Counted from the stretch's first letter, positions 24,386 to 35,520 are shown. The stretch: DNA of 64,000 bases from Anagrus nilaparvatae (GCA_022575985.1 JAKSXM010000007.1:5086501-5150500); one strand, 5' to 3'. Made by a program: numbers and translations. Notes: generated from the letters alone by a model not told the origin.

Positions 24386-26386
24386 CTAAGCCAAATGTTT
24401 ATTTCCTGGAAACGTAAGTGGTTGATTTTCATTAGATGGGGATTGAGCAGGTGAAGTAGATGAAGTGTTTACAGAAGAGGATGTAAGAGTAGATGACATC
24501 CCTTGCCTTAATAATGAAAGGAAATTTTCCGTATATTGAATCCTAACATTAGTCTGTCTTTGAAGCGCTAAGTCTAGAGGAATCTTACCATCCTTATTTT
24601 TTATGCCAACATCAGCCCCATTATCTATAAGCATCTGTGCAATAATCACTTCATTACTTGGTTCTCTAGTAAAATATGCAGTAAATTTATGGCTAAATTT
24701 ATCATTATTTGAGAAAAAAATGTGTAGAGGGGTATCACCATCTTTATTCTTTTCATTAATCTTTGCCCCTCCTGTTATTAACAGTTGTACAATATTTTTA
24801 TATTTATTCTTAACAGCCATGTGTAATGGAGTATTGTCATCATTGTTCTTTGCATCAATCTTAGCTTTCTTTATCAGCGTTTTTACAATATCTTTATGCC
24901 CTTCTGATGAAGCCCAGTGCAAGGGGGTGTTACCTAAATTGTCTGATTGATTAATAAACTCTGGAGTCTTCTCCATCAGTATCTCTACGGGTTCCGTCAG
25001 CCCTTTTTTAGCAGAAAGATGCAATAGAGTCTCATTGCTTTCTTTAGTTGTTATACAAATATTAGCTCCTTGCTCTATTAGCAGTTTTACAATATTTATT
25101 CTTCTCGTAGAATATGAAGAACAATCTCTATTGTCTATTAAACTCAGCAATGGAGTATGACCTTTATTGTTTATTGCATTAATCATAGCACCTTTATCTA
25201 TTATTTTTTCTAAAAACAGTCTTACTGTCAATACATGTACTTCTTCAATAGCAAGATGAAAAGGAGTATCTCCTTCTCTAAAAAAACTATTAACATCAAC
25301 ACCTTTGTCTGTCATGCTTGTCAAAAGAAATTCTACGATCTCTGTATGCCCTTTTAGAGCAGCCCAGTGCAAGGGGATCCTACCTATTTTATCTGTTGGA
25401 TTAACCTCTGCGCCTTTCTCTATTAGCAGTTGCACAATCTCCGTATGTCCATTTTCAGAAGCCTTGTGCAGCGAAGTTTCATGATTTTCAGTTCTTGCAT
25501 TAACCTCTGCGCCTTTCTCTATCAGTAATTTCACAATCTCAGTATGCCCATTTTCAGAAGCCTTGTGCAGCGAAGTTTCATGATTTTCAGTTCTTGCATT
25601 AACCTCTGCGCCTTTCTCTATCAGTAATTTCACAATCTCAGTATGCCCATTTTCAGCAGCGATGTTCAGCGGGATTTCATGATTTTCAGCTCTTGCATTA
25701 ACCTCTGCGCCTTTCTCTATCAGTAGTTTCACAATACCCGTACGTCTCTGCCAAGCAGCTCCATGCAGTGGAGTATAATTGTCTTTATTTCTTGAATTAA
25801 CCTCCGCCCTGCTGTCTATTAACAGCTGTGCAGTCTCCGTATGTCCCTTTACAGCAGCCTTGTGCAGTGGAGTGAGATTGTCTCTAGTTCTTGCATTAAC
25901 CTCTGCCCCTTTATTTATCAGTAGTTCTACAATATCTGTATGTCCGTTCTTAGCAGCTTCGTGCAATGGGGATTCATAGTCTTTATTTTCTGAATTAACA
26001 TCAGCACCTGCTATTATTAGCTGATTTACAGTTTCCGTATGTCCATTCTTAGATGCCACAAATAACGGGAGATCCACTGCTTCTTCTTTAATTGCTTTGT
26101 TTCTAAAATTAGGATTAGCTTTTTTATCATCTTCTTCTTTTGTCAACAGTATAACCATCTTCCAAAGACCTTTTTCAGCCGCTAAGTATAATAAGGTTTT
26201 GCCATCACTGTAGTGGTGATTTATATCAAAAAAATTTATTTGACTCAAATCTTCTACAGCATCTACAGCGTTTATAGCTTTTGTGTAATCATTGATTAAA
26301 CTGTTTGCAAGTTCTAAATTATTATTTAAAACAGCTTGACGTAATTCACAATAAAATTCTGAATCATTTTCATTATGATCATTCAT
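24386..26386 (-). CDS. Intronless ankyrin-repeat protein, probable bacterial transfer
   Basis: Ankyrin repeats are helix-turn-helix units that bind other proteins; bacterial endosymbionts such as Wolbachia and Rickettsia carry many and export some into host cells. This uninterrupted 666-residue frame has roughly 14 repeats between residues ~60 and ~610 with the consensus TPLHxAAxxGHTEIVxLLIEKGAEVN. There is no signal peptide or membrane segment. The tail is Ser/Thr/Pro-rich and ends in PGNKHLA. The three central repeats are almost identical at the DNA level (99-bp period, about 25,450-25,655), implying recent duplication or homogenisation. ATG at 26386 is preferred; an in-frame GTG lies one codon upstream. 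AAGGGGA stands 5 bases before the ATG like a Shine-Dalgarno site. The absence of introns, the purine-rich start and the recombinase remnant nearby point to a bacterial source. An insect gene without introns is the alternative. Confidence 0.85.
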   Translation of the reverse strand: MNDHNENDSEFYCELRQAVLNNNLELANSLINDYTKAINAVDAVEDLSQINFFDINHHYSDGKTLLYLAAEKGLWKMVILLTKEEDDKKANPNFRNKAIKEEAVDLPLFVASKNGHTETVNQLIIAGADVNSENKDYESPLHEAAKNGHTDIVELLINKGAEVNARTRDNLTPLHKAAVKGHTETAQLLIDSRAEVNSRNKDNYTPLHGAAWQRRTGIVKLLIEKGAEVNARAENHEIPLNIAAENGHTEIVKLLIEKGAEVNARTENHETSLHKASENGHTEIVKLLIEKGAEVNARTENHETSLHKASENGHTEIVQLLIEKGAEVNPTDKIGRIPLHWAALKGHTEIVEFLLTSMTDKGVDVNSFFREGDTPFHLAIEEVHVLTVRLFLEKIIDKGAMINAINNKGHTPLLSLIDNRDCSSYSTRRINIVKLLIEQGANICITTKESNETLLHLSAKKGLTEPVEILMEKTPEFINQSDNLGNTPLHWASSEGHKDIVKTLIKKAKIDAKNNDDNTPLHMAVKNKYKNIVQLLITGGAKINEKNKDGDTPLHIFFSNNDKFSHKFTAYFTREPSNEVIIAQMLIDNGADVGIKNKDGKIPLDLALQRQTNVRIQYTENFLSLLRQGMSSTLTSSSVNTSSTSPAQSPSNENQPLTFPGNKHLA

Positions 26387-26391
26387 CACAA

Positions 26392-26398
26392 TCCCCTT
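26392..26398 (-). promoter_or_regulatory. Shine-Dalgarno-like site of the ankyrin gene
   Basis: AAGGGGA on the coding strand, 5 bases before the ATG at 26386. A feature of bacterial rather than insect translation starts. Confidence 0.5.
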
Positions 26399-26489
26399 AT
26401 TTTAGTTAATCAAGATTAACACCAAACAGATTTGATAACTTTACAACTTAACTAGATAAAATAATTAAGTGATTATTATTAATTTATTA

Positions 26490-26519
26490 ATTATCAAAAT
26501 AATTAAATAATTAAGTCAA
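26490..26519 (-). promoter_or_regulatory. Possible sigma70-type promoter of the ankyrin gene
   Basis: TTGACT (26514-26519), an 18-base spacer, then GATAAT (26490-26495); each hexamer differs from consensus at one base. It lies about 105 bp before the start codon. In DNA this AT-rich such matches arise by chance, so this is suggestive only. Confidence 0.3.
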
Positions 26520-26641
26520 TCACTAATACAAATAACAGTTATTTTGGCATATCGTAAAAACCAGTAAAAACGATCTTATTATTTTGGTATTCAGGAAGCA
26601 CATACCTTTTAAAAGTTGTTTGTTACCATGGTTTGTTAGCA

Positions 26642-26688
26642 TACTAAACTAATACATTCGCATAATTTGTACAGGGTGTTTAAAAAAA
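26642..26688. repeat. Short dispersed repeat shared with the second bacterial cassette
   Basis: ACTAAACTAATACATTCGCA followed by TAATTTGTACAGGGTGTTTAAAAA. The same ~45 bp occurs at 33405-33449 and 37100-37144. Confidence 0.8.
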
Positions 26689-26879
26689 TAATTACCTTTA
26701 GCGGTGCAATAATTTACTAGTCTAAATTTTTTTGTGCAAAATGTTCGCTAGTCGTTAGCTAGTCATTGCTAGGTCAATTATTTGTTAGCTAGTTAATTAG
26801 TTTATTAATAAATTAAGAAATAAACAAGTTGCCACGGTAGTTACAGCATGAATTTTTAATCATCGAAAACTAATAAATA

Positions 26880-27167
26880 GGTTTGTTCTTTTTGTCCCCA
26901 AACCCGAAAACCGGGTTAAAACTAGAGTCTAAAAAACCCGCGCTTATTCAAAATATAAAATTAATATTTTAATTTAAAAAAAAATAAATTATTATAAATA
27001 TAAAAAATTAGTAAAAAATTAATTTTTAAATATATAATATTAATTTTTTACTAATTTTTTATATTTATATTACATTTATTTTTTTTTAATTTAAAATATT
27101 AATTTTATATTTTAAATAAGCGCGGGTTTTTTAGACTCTAGTTTTAACCCGGGTTTCGGAGCAATTA
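26880..27167. repeat. ~265-bp palindromic MITE with leading arm
   Basis: 26905-27166 is an almost full-length palindrome. The ends read CCGGGTTAAAACTAGAG and its complement, and the core is AT-only. Its left arm plus GGTTTGTTCTTTTTGTCCC (26880-26898) is the inverted partner of 23433-23531. Confidence 0.8.
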
Positions 27168-28379
27168 GAACTGGGCACCACTAATTATTTTTTTCCCGAT
27201 TTTCAGGAAAAGGCTATTACTAACGTTACTGCTTTGGTGTTTTAAGATAACTGTGAAAATATTTTGAAACCGCGTCTCCTGGTTATTGAGAAAACTAGAA
27301 TTTTCCGAAGTTATCTGCACCACTAAAGATTGAAATTTCAAGTGCTTATTTCTTTTTTTTAAATTAAGTTATCAAGTCAGTAATATGAAATATTTGTAGA
27401 AAATCGTAACCGCGTTCAGCACCTCCATAAATTAGCCCCTAAAAATAATTATTTATTTATTTAATAAATTTATTTAAATTATTAGTTATAGCGCGTGCGT
27501 TGTAAGCAGCTGCAGCCGCGGGAAGATATGAAAAATTTATCATATGCATGTAGTGGTATGTACTAAAAAAACCTATATATTATCGACTAATGATTTTAAG
27601 TAATTATTCACCGTCAGATGTCACCTTATTTAAATTCACATTTTTTAAGCGCTACTTTTAAATATTAAAATCTCGGAAAATTTGGAAAAATCTGGAGCAT
27701 CTAATCTGTCCTTATTTTTTTATATTAGGTAATTCAGTGAGGGAAAATAGACAAGAATTATACTGAAAACTAAAAAATTAGAGTCTTCCATTTTTCTGAC
27801 AGTTTTCAATATACGCTATTTTATTATTTTTCGTTCGAAGTTCGTTACAATAAGTTTTATGTAGTATCTAAAAGTGTGCTACATAAAATCTTTCAGGAAA
27901 GAAAATTAAAATGTTTGAGTTTTCTTAATCTACCATATATAGAAAAGTGGGGGTGATGAATTTGTAAATTTATTTGATATCATTTACTCGAAAAAAGGTC
28001 GATAAAAATTCAATTGTTTTAAAAAATACTGTCGAATATAAAAATTTTTTAATCATATTATTATTTACCAAAGCTTCCTTGTATTAAACTGTTTAGGTAA
28101 TCCAGAAATATACAACAAAAGTTTTTTGTCAGCGGACGTTTAGAAAAATCGAGCTTTCTTGCCTCAGTAAAAAAGAATGGCCAAAATTAATATTTGCCAT
28201 CTTCGACTTGGCCGATAATTTATGTGTAACTGGGCAATTGTATGTATTTATTCTGTATTTTTTCTTGAAAAAATAAATTTAATAATAATAATAATAATTC
28301 ATTATTTTTCCGAACACGTATAATATATATTATTAAATTATTTTTTTATATGGAGAGGGAGGGGAGGGATTAGTTACTG

Positions 28380-28775
28380 TATTTCACCAGATTTTTTAGG
28401 TCATTGATCATGAATTTTGGGATCTTGTCTCGCTAAAACATAAATACCCTGTTTGGGAATATTTTTTGCAAATTTTAGTGTGAAGCACCCATTTCTCGTT
28501 GAAAGAATCCCAAAATTCGTGAACAACGGCACAAAAAACCATATGAATCAAATTTAGACTCTCAAATAGTGAATACTCCAAAAATACTCCTTTTAGGAGT
28601 AGGTTTTGCAAATTTATGATGAAGCGACAATTTTTTTAAGACAGGACCCCGAAATTCGTGATCAGCGACCCAGAAAATCTACTTACACCAAATCTGAACA
28701 CTTGAATAATGAGTAAATCAAAAATACCCTTGGGGTAGTGGGTTTTGCAAAATTAAGGGTGTGGCCCCAGTTACA
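28380..28775. repeat. Tandem array, ~2.5 units of ~150-160 bp
   Basis: Units share AATTCGTGA, TACTCC or AATACCC, then GTAGGTTTTGCAAA, then AAGC or GGCC with CCAATTT-like ends. Diverged, non-coding. Confidence 0.55.
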
Positions 28776-29747
28776 AACAAAGAATTATTTGGAGTATTAC
28801 TATCAGAATAGATAATTATTAAAAAAAGTTTTTTTTCATATTCAAGTTTTTCAAATTATCTATCTTATGCCTTTTATCTATCTTTTACCTTGTACTATTT
28901 ATTAATTTTGTTTTTATCTTTAAATGATATAACAAGAATATGTGTAATTTATAAGCTTGGATTAATAAAGGAAAAAAAAATATTTATTTGTACATAAATC
29001 CAGAGATTAAAAATTAATCTCTGATAAATCATAAATTATAAATGAAAATTTTTAAAAATTTACACAGACAGTGAATTATAATTAAAAAATAATAAAAGAA
29101 TTTACTAAATTGATAAAATTTTTCAAAAGGTACTTTAGCAGCTCTAAATTAACTTAAGTTTTTATGAACTACCAAAATGAATAAAAAATGAAAATTCTAA
29201 AAGAAATAGATTAATTATAGAATTGTGAAATATCGTTAAGTTGGTTTTTCTTCGAAGCAAATCCTAAAATCTAAAGTTTCATTTAATAAATATAAAAATT
29301 TTTTTCTTCAAAATAGTATTTTAAATAAATTTATTTTTGAATTTAGGTAGATAATAAAGTTTTTAAAATGCTGGGTATTTTTTTATTTTTATTATTTAAA
29401 TAATTTTCAAGAATAGAAGATATTGCAAGAAGCTAAGGTCCAATTTAACTTTTAAAATGGACTTTTAGTCAATATATTTTAATTCTAAAACCTTTACTTT
29501 ATTTAGTTTGTTTCAAAAATTATATTTTAAAAAATAAAATTAAAATGTTTAAATTGTCTTAAAATTATCTAAATATTTTTAAGTAATCGAATAAATTACA
29601 AATAAAGAATAACTATTATGTTTAAAATACTTTTATTTTAAAAAATTAAATTCTTTTTACCTGGCAATATGAGTTACTAGTCCACTCAAAACCAGAATTA
29701 AACTATACTTTATATATATAAGCATGCATTATATTTCGTTGATAATG

Positions 29748-29842
29748 TTTAACCCCTTATTCGTGTGGCATAACGAGTGTACTCGTCAAAACGAATTAAA
29801 TTTTCTTGCATGACGAGTATACTCGTCATAAGTTAAAGGGTT
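29748..29842. repeat. Small inverted repeat with ACGAGTnTACTCGT palindromes
   Basis: TTAACCCCTT at the left faces TTAAAGGGTT at the right. Two palindromes, ACGAGTGTACTCGT and ACGAGTATACTCGT, lie inside. The TTAA-ended layout resembles short piggyBac-type derivatives, but the length is too small to assign. Confidence 0.45.
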
Positions 29843-30739
29843 TTAGAAATTTTTAGATTTGAATTCAGGAATCTTTTATCTGTATATTTAAATCATTCAG
29901 TGTTTAAGACGAGAACAGCTCGCGAACGTGTATATTTAAAACTTATACTGGTTATGATTGCCTTAAACAATTAGTTAATTAAAATTTTAACAGCCTTTTT
30001 AACAATTTTTTTCGATAATTCTAAATATTAAAGATTTCAGAAGAAATTAGACAATTTGCATTAACTTATTTAAGAGGATTCTGACGAAATTTCAAATGAA
30101 TAACTTTTGAATTAGAAAATTATTAGTTTTTAAGCATGCTTATTGAAAAAACGGACAAATTATTCATTGATTGAGCCAAATTGAGCGCGGTTAGTAATTG
30201 GATGGGAAACACAGGGCACAATGCTTAAATAAAAAAAAAATTTTTTTAAGTGTTACAATAGGTCTACACATAGGTTCTTAAATCGCCAAATGGGTTAAAA
30301 ACAGGTCAACCATATGTTATTTGCTGTAACGCTGAATTTGAAGAAAGAGTCTAAAATAGAAAAGCACCCTTAAATCAGTATAAAATATCCCTTTTAATTG
30401 GCTTTTTTTGCTATATTTTGAATGTAAAGGTAAATTTTTGTAAAAAGTGCAATTTTTTTGCTGCAAAATTATATTTCTAACTTTTTTATTAATCAATCAT
30501 GTTAATATTTTTACCCTGATATTTACATATCTAGATAAAATAAAAATTTTCTACAATAGGAAGACGGATTTTGTGCCCAATATATGCAAATTTTTTTTTT
30601 AAATTACGGGACAAAATATGGGGTTCGACTTCTGCATACTCACTGCACTCGCTCATGTATACACGGTAGATCTGCTTTGGTTGAATACTCAACCAAAAGC
30701 TAAAATACAAAATAAAAATGATGTAATTATAATCAGAGT

Positions 30740-30975
30740 TGGGAAAATATGATAGATATGGATTTTTTTCCATATCCATATTCCATATTTTTTCATATAA
30801 ATTTTTTTCCTTTATAAATATGGAACCCGTATAATGGCATTCATTTTAATATGGAAAAAAATGATCATTTTTGGGTTTCATATTAATATGATATGGATTT
30901 CATATATAAAAAAATATAGAATATGGATATGGAAAAAAATCCATATCTGTCATATTTACCCGATTTGTCATATTT
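30740..30975. repeat. Inverted AT-rich element of CCATAT/ATATGG words
   Basis: GATAGATATGGATTTTTTTC at the left is mirrored near 30,920-30,955. The interior is simple ATATGG-type sequence. Non-coding. Confidence 0.55.
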
Positions 30976-32366
30976 GTCTGATTATATAGGATAAAAAAAT
31001 GACCTGTGACTCATGAAATTCTTAACTGATCAGGTCTCTTACCATTCAGCAAACAAATTCTTTTAATTTTCAATTTCCTCTCGGATTTACTTATTTTTTT
31101 GGCAAAGACCTGGGTAGTTAAGAATTTTTTGGGGATAAAAAAAATTGTAACATAAGTTTGTTAAATTTAAATTACAGCCTGTAAGATCGAGTTGAAGATG
31201 CTAAGTATAATTATAGCTATGATTACTACGAACTTTACTTTTGCTTACATTAATTTTTACTTATTGTTAGCTTATAGGGCCATATTTTTCTATATAGGAT
31301 AATCTTATGAGCCAAATGAAACAATGCAGAAAAAATCAATAAATATAATATTATTATAAAATTAATTCACTTTCAATTAATTTTTACTTTTTTATCAGTA
31401 TCCAAAATCAATGAGGCTCATATAAAAATATATTTCTCAACAACGGGCTTTTCAACGAGCAAAACCTCAGTTAAATTTCTGTTGACAATATTTTGATTAT
31501 AGATGATCTATGAGAAACAAATTTAACTGCACTATTTTTGCCAACTACGCTTAGGCGTGCACCGTTTTTATTATTCATTTAAAATTTGTTAATAATTAAC
31601 AAAATTATTGTTTTTAATGATTCTTTCTTAGGCGGGATGAACGTGCTATCAAAAACATTGATATTTTTAACAGAACAAAATTTTTTAAATTATTTTTTAC
31701 TGTGATAATAGCGTTTTATTTTAAAACTGCATTTTTTCGGAAAATATTGGACGCGCTATTGAGATGATCGAGATTTTGTGCATAAAATAGCAACGCGCTA
31801 TCGCCCGCCATGTGAAAATTAAACTTGAATTTTCATTTTTAATTTTCTCTCCACGTGCCAACTTTTTATTGCTCTATACCCTTCGTGTTATTTAAAGAGA
31901 AAAAGAGGAACATAATTTTATACCCATACTTACACATTCTGTGCGTTCTCACTAGCGACCAGGGTTACTTATAATCATGGCTTTAGTGACAGCTTAACTC
32001 ACCATTTAAATTTAAGTAAAAATAATACTAAGTAGTCTCTGATAAAACAATATTTAATACAAAAAGTTGTAATTTTCCAAAATCGTTAAAATGAAGAAAA
32101 TAAACATTAAATTTCTCAATAAATTATAAAATACATTTGAAGTAAATGTTTATATCTATCAACATTAAATTTATATAAATTAAGTTTTATATTACAGTTG
32201 CAGAGAAACTTAAAACATACATTTAATTGTGCAAAAAAAAATAGAATATTTAGAATATAAAAATTCAAAAATAATTAAATTTAATTTTTAAAAAATTACA
32301 CTTAATAATATTGCATTCAAAAGCTTAACTAAAACAAATATTTAAAATTTATTTTGATCTGATAAA

Positions 32367-33266
32367 TCATGTTACCGATGATCCGCATCCATTAACTTTT
32401 TTATTTTTTTTAAATTTTAAATAACCCCATTTATTAAGATATCTTATAGACATGGTTGTGCCACCTGAAAATAAAATTATATATCAGAAAAATTAAAATA
32501 TTTTATTTCAAAATTTTAATTATTTCTTACCAACTGTAACTGTATACCTAAGCGGAGTAAATATTTTATACAAAGCATATGTGATTGCCCAATGACCAGC
32601 ATTGGAACCCCTTATCAATTCTAAATAGCTTTCACGTAGATTCATTGATTCTAAAATACCTATTATGTCAACTCCACTAGAAAAAAAATAATATTTGGAA
32701 TGAGTACAACACTAATAGTTTTATTCGGATTATTAAATTATGTACTTTTTAGAACAAGCGTAAAATATACTAAGCCATCCAATCGACGTTACAATATGTA
32801 CAGGAATAAGAATATGCCAATAATCTTTTGTCATTTGTTTCATTCTTTGAAATATTGAAAGCTTTTTACTTGTAATTTCTTCATTTTCACAATTTTTATT
32901 TAAATTATCTGGTTTTTCAGATGGATCTGGTTTTGAAGAACTGTATCGAACTAAAATACTTTTTGAGTTGTTATGAAACTTATGTAAGTGAACATTTTTA
33001 TTTATGTTAAGTTTTTCAGTTGATTGATGTAAATTACGCAGATTCGCTCCTTCTAAATAATAATTAAAAAACTATTGTATATGAAAAATTTTATGTATTA
33101 ATAAAAAAATGTAAGTTAACCTACCAAAATTTTGAACCTTACAAAACAAATTGCTATTTAACCGCCGACATAAAAAATTAGGCAATTGTGAATTAACTGA
33201 TAAATACTTTGAAACATGTAAAGATGAAACTGAGAACTTCATTCCTCTAATAAACAAATAATCCAT
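32367..33266 (-). CDS. FAM210-type (DUF1279) mitochondrial protein
   Basis: FAM210A/B proteins are small mitochondrial inner-membrane proteins linked to mitochondrial translation and muscle/bone or erythroid function in vertebrates. Exons read by eye: 33125-33266, 32746-33052, 32531-32676, 32367-32464. They join in frame to 693 bp, 230 residues. The N-terminal ~100 residues are basic, Ser/Asn-rich and fit a mitochondrial targeting region. The DUF1279 core follows: KDYWHILIPVHIVTSIGWL (membrane segment), NGVDIIGILE, then AITYALYKIFTPLRYTVTVG and SIRYLNKWGYLK. The order of the Y-x-H, GVD and K-x-F-x-P-x-R motifs matches the family. The gene lies head to head with mRpL51, ~700 bp apart. FAM210A versus FAM210B cannot be decided. 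Confidence 0.85.
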
Positions 33267-33345
33267 ATTTTAAAACTTAATTTAGTTTACCATTCTCTAT
33301 ATATTATGGTGTGATGTGTGATCAAAATAAATTTAATTATATGTA

Positions 33346-33540
33346 TATTTACATTAACCGGTGCCTCATTTTTTTATTTTATTTTACATACGCATTCCAG
33401 CAGACTAAACTAATACATTCACATAGTTTGTACAGGGTGTTTAAAAAACAAAGTGTAATATTTTTTCCCATTTTTTTTCTGTTTATTCGAATAACAACCT
33501 CTAGAATCAAGAGTCTTGATTTTGAGACACCATGTATTAG
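33346..33540. repeat. Block L: sequence copied beside the second bacterial cassette
   Basis: From TTTACATTAACCGGTG to GAGACACCATGTATTAG, it recurs with small indels at 37039-37217. It includes the dispersed GTACAGGGTGTTTAAAAAA word. Confidence 0.85.
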
Positions 33541-33962
33541 CAACCAAAGGGCGCAAGTTTTAAGTATCTAGGGTCTCTAAGTTAGAGAGAATAGAGACCC
33601 TAGAAAGATTACCTAGTTAATCTATAGGGTCTCTATATCTACGGTAGATCGTATACACGGCAATTGCAGTCTGCTAGTTAATATAACTCCGTTTTATTTT
33701 TTTTTGCTTTAAAAAATATACATTTAATTCTGTAAAAGTTTAAATAATTATTTATTCGCAGCAATAATTATTACTAAATTATTTGTGTTACTATACAGAC
33801 TTCATTAACTTTTGAAAATACAAAGGAAAGCTAAAAAGTTTGTACCTTTTTTCAGCAAATAAACTCCAAAATTTAGATTATATGAAAGTAAGTAACCTTT
33901 CAGTAAAGTAACCTCTCAATTTTAAATAATTTATTTATGAATATTTTTCAGCAGATCTGATA

Positions 33963-34442
33963 ATGTCAAGTTTAATAAATTTCACTTCGCTTGCATTAAA
34001 GTCATGGGTACCACAAGTGACATCTTATCGCTACAGATATTTCAAAGATAAAGTTCGATGTCTTAGACGTTATGGATATGAAGAAAAAATTGATCAAACC
34101 GGTTTATTAGCACACAAAGCAGAAGGCAGAGTTCGTACATTAGCAAATTATGAACCTAAAGATGCATGGGCAGAAAAAAGAGCTTTATTTGGACAAAATG
34201 ATTATATAGATATTTTAGGTAACGAAGATTTGCATCCTACTAAAATTTTATATAATGTACCAGTATGGTTGAGAGGTATTAAAGGTAATGAATATCAAGT
34301 TTTATTAAGAAAAAGAAAAATATTTGGTAAAGGTATTTTCCCATATGAAAGACCAACTAAATGGAAACAAATGCAAATTCGTATAAATTATTTGTACAGG
34401 CGTATCAACAGAAAAACTAAAACTTATTTACCGAATATATAA
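33963..34442 (+). CDS. mRpL51: Mitochondrial large-subunit ribosomal protein mL51
   Basis: A component of the mitochondrial 39S/54S ribosomal subunit. The single 159-residue coding exon contains the mL51 signature: [19 protein letters not shown], then [21 protein letters not shown], and [10 protein letters not shown] near the C-terminus. Human mL51 has the same words in the same order. The N-terminal ~50 residues are basic and poor in acidic residues, as expected for import. A 64-bp intron (33888-33951, GTAAGT..TTTCAG) sits in the 5' UTR just before the ATG. Its 3' flank (34460-34750) is duplicated at 37223-37509, outside the bacterial cassette. Confidence 0.95.
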   Translation: MSSLINFTSLALKSWVPQVTSYRYRYFKDKVRCLRRYGYEEKIDQTGLLAHKAEGRVRTLANYEPKDAWAEKRALFGQNDYIDILGNEDLHPTKILYNVPVWLRGIKGNEYQVLLRKRKIFGKGIFPYERPTKWKQMQIRINYLYRRINRKTKTYLPNI

Positions 34443-34459
34443 TTCACTTTTTTTTTATG

Positions 34460-34750
34460 TATTAATAATTTTGTAAATAAAATATCAAAATAAAAGTTAT
34501 ATTGTAAGAAAAAATTTTTTTTTTTAGATCTTTTATTTTAGAAAATTTTTAATATAAAGTACATAATTACATAATAATAATGACTATTTTAGAATCATAA
34601 ATTAACATTGCAAAAAAAAACATTTATTCGCAGCAATACTTATTTTTATTCTTATTTTCACATAAAAATACTTTCCATCTTATGTATGTATTTACAAATT
34701 TTAGTCAATGTATAATAAGAAATGTTGGCAGCAAAAAATTTACAATAATT
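34460..34750. repeat. Block R: mRpL51 3' flank, duplicated downstream
   Basis: A ~290-bp direct repeat of 37223-37509, starting TATTAATAATTTTGTAAAT and ending AAAAAATTTACAATAATT. A few indels separate the copies. The pair brackets the bacterial-type genes at 34929-36396. Confidence 0.9.
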
Positions 34751-34861
34751 TAGAATAATATGTATTGCTATTATTTACTAGACCGCCTTTACAAGACGCT
34801 TACTTACATATAAATTTTACAGTTTTTAATTTTAGTGAGGAGCTGGGAACCTAGGTTTAGT

Positions 34862-34912
34862 AATTTTGCTCAAGATGTCTAATTAGACACATGTCTATTT
34901 TGACACAGTTTT
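34862..34912 (-). repeat. Possible IS21-type terminal repeat
   Basis: Read on the minus strand it begins TGTGTCAAAATAGACATG and continues TGTCTAATTAGACA, a perfect 14-base palindrome. Repeated TGTC/GACA words at an end are typical of IS21-family termini. It stands between the mRpL51 flank and the bacterial genes, with an IstB-like remnant on their other side. The assignment is by pattern only. Confidence 0.35.
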
Positions 34913-34928
34913 AATTCTTTTATGATAT

Positions 34929-35516
34929 TCATAAATCACCTACAATATCGATCTGTTCTTGATGATCATCAGAATACTTTTGTAAAGTTGCTAATATATC
35001 TTTCCTTTCATTCTCTATAGCTTTATCATTTACTCTATCAAGTACTCCATTAAATAAATCATGCATATTCAATATATTACCTTCCATATGATGTTTATTT
35101 GGATCCTTTAGATTCAACCTACTATTGCCTATCCATTTTTCATTTTTTATTAAACCCGAGTATATGGCCTTTAAACAACTCATTCTTTCATCAGAAGATT
35201 TATTCCTATCAGTAGGACCCAATAGTTTTCCAAGAGAGCTAATTAATTCTTCTGATGATGATGTTTTACTCATTGTTTTCTTAACTTTATTAAGTTTATC
35301 AATTTCCATTTGATTGGAATCCATTGCATCTAGTGAAGCTTTAAGTTTGCTATGATTTAGTACATATTTTTGTTTATAATCTAGTAACTTCATTTTAGAT
35401 GCTGCTCCTTCACTTGCAGTATCTGAAGTAGAGAGCTTAAAATTACCTTGATAATCATCTCAATCTAGTGCTGGATCTTTTGGTTCAGCTGCTTGATTCA
35501 TCATCTGTTGTTGCAT
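34929..35516 (-). pseudogene. Bacterial-type gene B of a two-gene cassette, with in-frame TGA
   Basis: I do not recognise this family. From an ATG at 35516, preceded by AGGA at 35521-35524, the frame reads MQQQMMNQAAEPKDPALD, then TGA at 35460-35462 (codon 19), and continues open in the same frame for another 176 codons to 34929. An internal ATG at 35393 would give 154 residues. The C-terminal ~110 residues (SSEELISSLGKLLG, ..LKAIYSGLI.., ..MHDLFNGVLDRV..) resemble the repeat units of the neighbouring gene A, so the two are paralogous. The gap to gene A is 67 bp, operon-like. It is hydrophilic, without membrane segments. A single base change could have created the stop; reassignment or a sequencing error is also possible. 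Confidence 0.6.
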
Positions 35517-35520
35517 TTGT

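Larger units (their letters stand above)
27168..32366. other. Intergenic, AT-rich, no gene recognised
   Basis: I searched for the missing SLC5 N-terminal exons on the minus strand and did not recognise any. It contains a fold-back family copy (28130-28230), a tandem array (28380-28775), a palindromic pair (29748-29842) and an inverted CCATAT-rich element (30740-30975). Nothing else stands out. Confidence 0.5.

Noticed and set aside
24603..25979. Plus-strand ORFs across the ankyrin gene
   Set aside because: Antisense shadows of the repeats; periodic Leu/Ser-rich translations with no family similarity.
23433..27167. CRISPR-like regular repeats
   Set aside because: The repeats are few, inverted and of MITE type, with no regular spacers.
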